DNA of 64,000 nucleotides from Bryobacteraceae bacterium (lineage in GTDB: Bacteria; Acidobacteriota; Terriglobia; Bryobacterales; Bryobacteraceae): contig JAIEMJ010000026.1 of assembly GCA_019752335.1 (NCBI GenBank), positions 1 through 64,000 of the forward strand. Direction: 5' to 3'. Every line of letters begins with the position of its first letter. The stretch's first letter is position 1. The notes beneath the pieces were generated by a model. That model searched no databases and was not told the origin of the DNA. It worked only from the letters and a program-made list of their open reading frames with translations. Both the position numbers and the translations under genes were made by a program. Shown in pieces: positions 62,474 to 64,000 of the stretch.

Positions 62474-63244
62474 TTGCTACGCCAAATCGCTTGTCTCGCC
62501 ATCACCGCCGGAGCCTTCCTCACGGCCCAGGAACCCGCGCCACCGCAGGAATCTGCAACGCCGGAAATTTCCTCGCCTGCCCCGACACCCCACGCGACCG
62601 CGGCGAATATTAAGCACGCCAGCCAATCCGACATGCTGGTCGGCACCCGGGTCCCGCGGGACCTAGATTGGAGCACTCCCTCCAGGCAGGAGCGCCTGCG
62701 CGTCTGGTGGCGCGGTATCGCCGCCAGTCCGGGCTCCTACATCCGGTCCACCGTCACCTCGGGTATGAATCACCTGTCGAACAGTCCCCGCGACTATGGC
62801 CAAGGCTGGGGCGCCTTCGGACAACGCTACGGGAATACTTTCCTTACCTACAGCTTGCAGGACACGGTGGGCCAAAGCCTCTCCGCTTCCGTGGGCTACG
62901 AAATGCGCTACATCCAGTGCAAGTGTACCGGCTTCATGCCGCGTTTCGGACACGCGCTCGCCTGGAACTTCGTCACCTACAACCGGGAAGGGAAGAAGGT
63001 CTTCAACTGGCCTTCCCTCGTGGGTGGCTACGCCGTGGGTGCGCTTTCCACCACCTACACGCCGAATCAGAAGTGGTCCGCGCAAGGGATTCAGGCCGGC
63101 AACTCCGCCATTTACTTTGGCTTCATGTCGTCTTTGCTGCAGGAGTTTTCCCCCAGCAAGATCTTTGGGCGCCACAAGAGCCGGAAGATGTCGCTTACCG
63201 CCCCCGACGTCCCCCCAACTCCCGCCGCCAGCCCCACCAAGTAG
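62474..63244 (+). CDS. Secreted hypothetical protein, acidobacterial conserved type
   Basis: A 256-residue exported protein starting at TTG 62474. A signal peptide (QIACLAITAGAFLTAQ) is followed by a proline-rich linker (PPQESATPEISSPAPTPH). The remainder is rich in aromatic and Gly residues and probably forms an outer-membrane or lipid-associated barrel-like structure (YGQGWGAFGQRYGNTFLTYS, ASVGYEMRYIQCKCTGFMPR). The C-terminus is basic and Pro/Ser-rich. I recall similar unnamed acidobacterial proteins but no function. It is divergent from the lipid cassette; a 238-bp gap with no gene separates them. Confidence 0.72.
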   Translation: MLRQIACLAITAGAFLTAQEPAPPQESATPEISSPAPTPHATAANIKHASQSDMLVGTRVPRDLDWSTPSRQERLRVWWRGIAASPGSYIRSTVTSGMNHLSNSPRDYGQGWGAFGQRYGNTFLTYSLQDTVGQSLSASVGYEMRYIQCKCTGFMPRFGHALAWNFVTYNREGKKVFNWPSLVGGYAVGALSTTYTPNQKWSAQGIQAGNSAIYFGFMSSLLQEFSPSKIFGRHKSRKMSLTAPDVPPTPAASPTK

Positions 63245-63254
63245 CCGCGTCCTT

Positions 63255-63770
63255 GTGTTCGACTACCTCTCCACGCTCCGTTCTTCCAGCTGGATCTTGG
63301 ATCTCGGCTCCTCCACGGGGAGCTTTGATCAGTCGATCACTGACGCTCACGTGGTCCGCGTCGACCTGGATCGGAAGAAATCGCTGCGGGGAGGGGAGGT
63401 CGTGCAAGCGGATGCCGCGGCTCTCCCGCTCAGCGATCAACGTATCGACGTGGTGATCGCGAACCATTCGCTGGAGCACATCCTGGCCCTTGGCCCCGCC
63501 CTCGCCGAGATTGGGCGAATCATCAAGCCCGGCGGTACACTCTTTGTTTCCGTGCCTGACGCGTCAACGCTAACGGATCGCATCTACCGATGGCTGGCTC
63601 GGGGCGGGGGACACGTTAACCCCTTTGTGCATAGAGACCAACTCTCTCACCTGATCACCACCCGGACCGGATTACCCCTCCGGGCGACCGTCGATTTGTA
63701 CTCGGGTCTCTCTTTTCTCAACCGGAAGAATTTGAGCCAATTTGCCGGTGGTGATGCGCTCGCTGGATGA
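63255..63770 (+). CDS. Class I SAM-dependent methyltransferase, short
   Basis: A 171-residue methyltransferase from GTG 63255, 10 bp after the previous stop. Motif I is WILDLGSSTGSFDQSI, followed by VVRVDLDRKK, the aspartate region VVQADAAALPLSDQRIDVVI and ANHSLEHILALGPALAEIGR with KPGGTLFVSVPDASTLTDRI. The shape is that of the Methyltransf_11 group, which modifies small molecules, quinones or lipids. Its 3' end overlaps the start of the next gene by about 17 bp, so the two are coupled. The substrate is unknown. Confidence 0.85.
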   Translation: MFDYLSTLRSSSWILDLGSSTGSFDQSITDAHVVRVDLDRKKSLRGGEVVQADAAALPLSDQRIDVVIANHSLEHILALGPALAEIGRIIKPGGTLFVSVPDASTLTDRIYRWLARGGGHVNPFVHRDQLSHLITTRTGLPLRATVDLYSGLSFLNRKNLSQFAGGDALAG

Positions 63771-64000
63771 AGCAAGCACCGCCGCTCCATCTCAGGTTAT
63801 CGAGGTGATCCAAGCCTCCATTCCGTCACTGCCTCCAGTCCGCTTCACCCTGGTATATTTCGGCGGCTACGACCCTGGCCATCCGGCGCCTCGCACCAAT
63901 GTTTGCGTGGGCTGTGGATCGGGCTTCAGCGCCAAGCTACTGCGGCAACGCGTCACCCGCTACTTCTACCGGTGTCCTGCTTGCGGGAGCGGCAATCTTT
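63754..64000 (+). CDS. Partial gene, zinc-ribbon protein
   Basis: The first 82 codons of a gene that runs off the window. ATG 63754 (GTG 63751 also possible) begins inside the end of the methyltransferase gene in another frame. Residues 54-57 are CVGC and residues 75-78 are CPAC, in the context RYFYRCPACGSGNL; together these look like a zinc ribbon. N-terminal residues 12-40 form a plain domain (APSQVIEVIQASIPSLPPV). The rest is unseen. Zinc-ribbon starts of this kind often precede a methyltransferase or sugar-modifying domain, but that cannot be judged here. Confidence 0.65.
   Translation, partial: MRSLDEASTAAPSQVIEVIQASIPSLPPVRFTLVYFGGYDPGHPAPRTNVCVGCGSGFSAKLLRQRVTRYFYRCPACGSGNL

Overview
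The window looks like chromosomal DNA from a GC-rich, LPS-bearing diderm of the Acidobacteriota, probably near the Solibacter/Bryobacter group. The markers are two acidobacterial duplicated orphan permeases (ADOP), one with its PadR regulator; a long TonB-dependent receptor with an N-terminal carboxypeptidase-regulatory domain; LptD; a PEP-CTERM protein; a FecR/DUF6600 protein; a YfhO membrane protein; and several secreted beta-propeller proteins. The placement is inferred from gene families, since no rRNA is present.

Layout. Bases 1-413 hold the 3' end of a group II intron, two copies of a dispersed repeat, and a palindrome-covered promoter for padR. From 414 to 11246 lie padR-ADOP, a giant orphan flagellin, a secreted lysine-rich HhH protein, an RDD membrane protein, lptD and a serine hydrolase. 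An accessory patch at 11261-13478 carries a probable multicopy protein, a 30-bp tandem repeat, a frameshifted Phd-type antitoxin with an intact-looking promoter, a phytanoyl-CoA dioxygenase family gene and a third dispersed repeat copy. From 13479 to 24758 come a two-domain esterase, the rplS-rnhB-membrane protein-lepB cluster, a PfpI protein, a second ADOP, an ArsA-type ATPase with a 72-residue Cys-rich partner, a DUF4038 glycosidase and a DUF937-OmpA protein. From 24892 to 33712 come the TonB receptor (ribosome binding site inside a hairpin), a BNR-propeller/MoaD pair, a methyltransferase/TlpA pair, a GNAT enzyme and YfhO. From 33802 to 43794 come the DUF6600 protein, the PEP-CTERM protein with a structured leader, a PQQ dehydrogenase overlapping a dihaem cytochrome c, RNase J, an unknown protein, FkbM and Uma2.

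Bases 43872-48655 form one five-gene operon on the minus strand: two FtsX-type permeases, a membrane-fusion adaptor, an ATPase and a VOC protein. It reads as a MacAB/LolCDE-like export machine. Next come a DapA-family dehydratase, a YhbY protein, a 1117-residue FG-GAP/Ig surface protein, the main sigma factor, an AAA ATPase and a GlmS-like sugar isomerase.

The most interesting locus is 58087-62235, four minus-strand genes that all overlap by 4 bp: an MprF-type aminoacyl-phosphatidylglycerol synthase, a VirJ/AcvB-type hydrolase, a stand-alone LPG_synthase_TM (flippase-like) protein and a second VirJ/AcvB-type hydrolase. It reads as an MprF split into two genes, interleaved with two candidate aminoacyl-lipid hydrolases, so synthesis, flipping and removal of a cationic lipid head group may be encoded on one transcript. 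The window ends in a second methyltransferase and the start of a zinc-ribbon gene.
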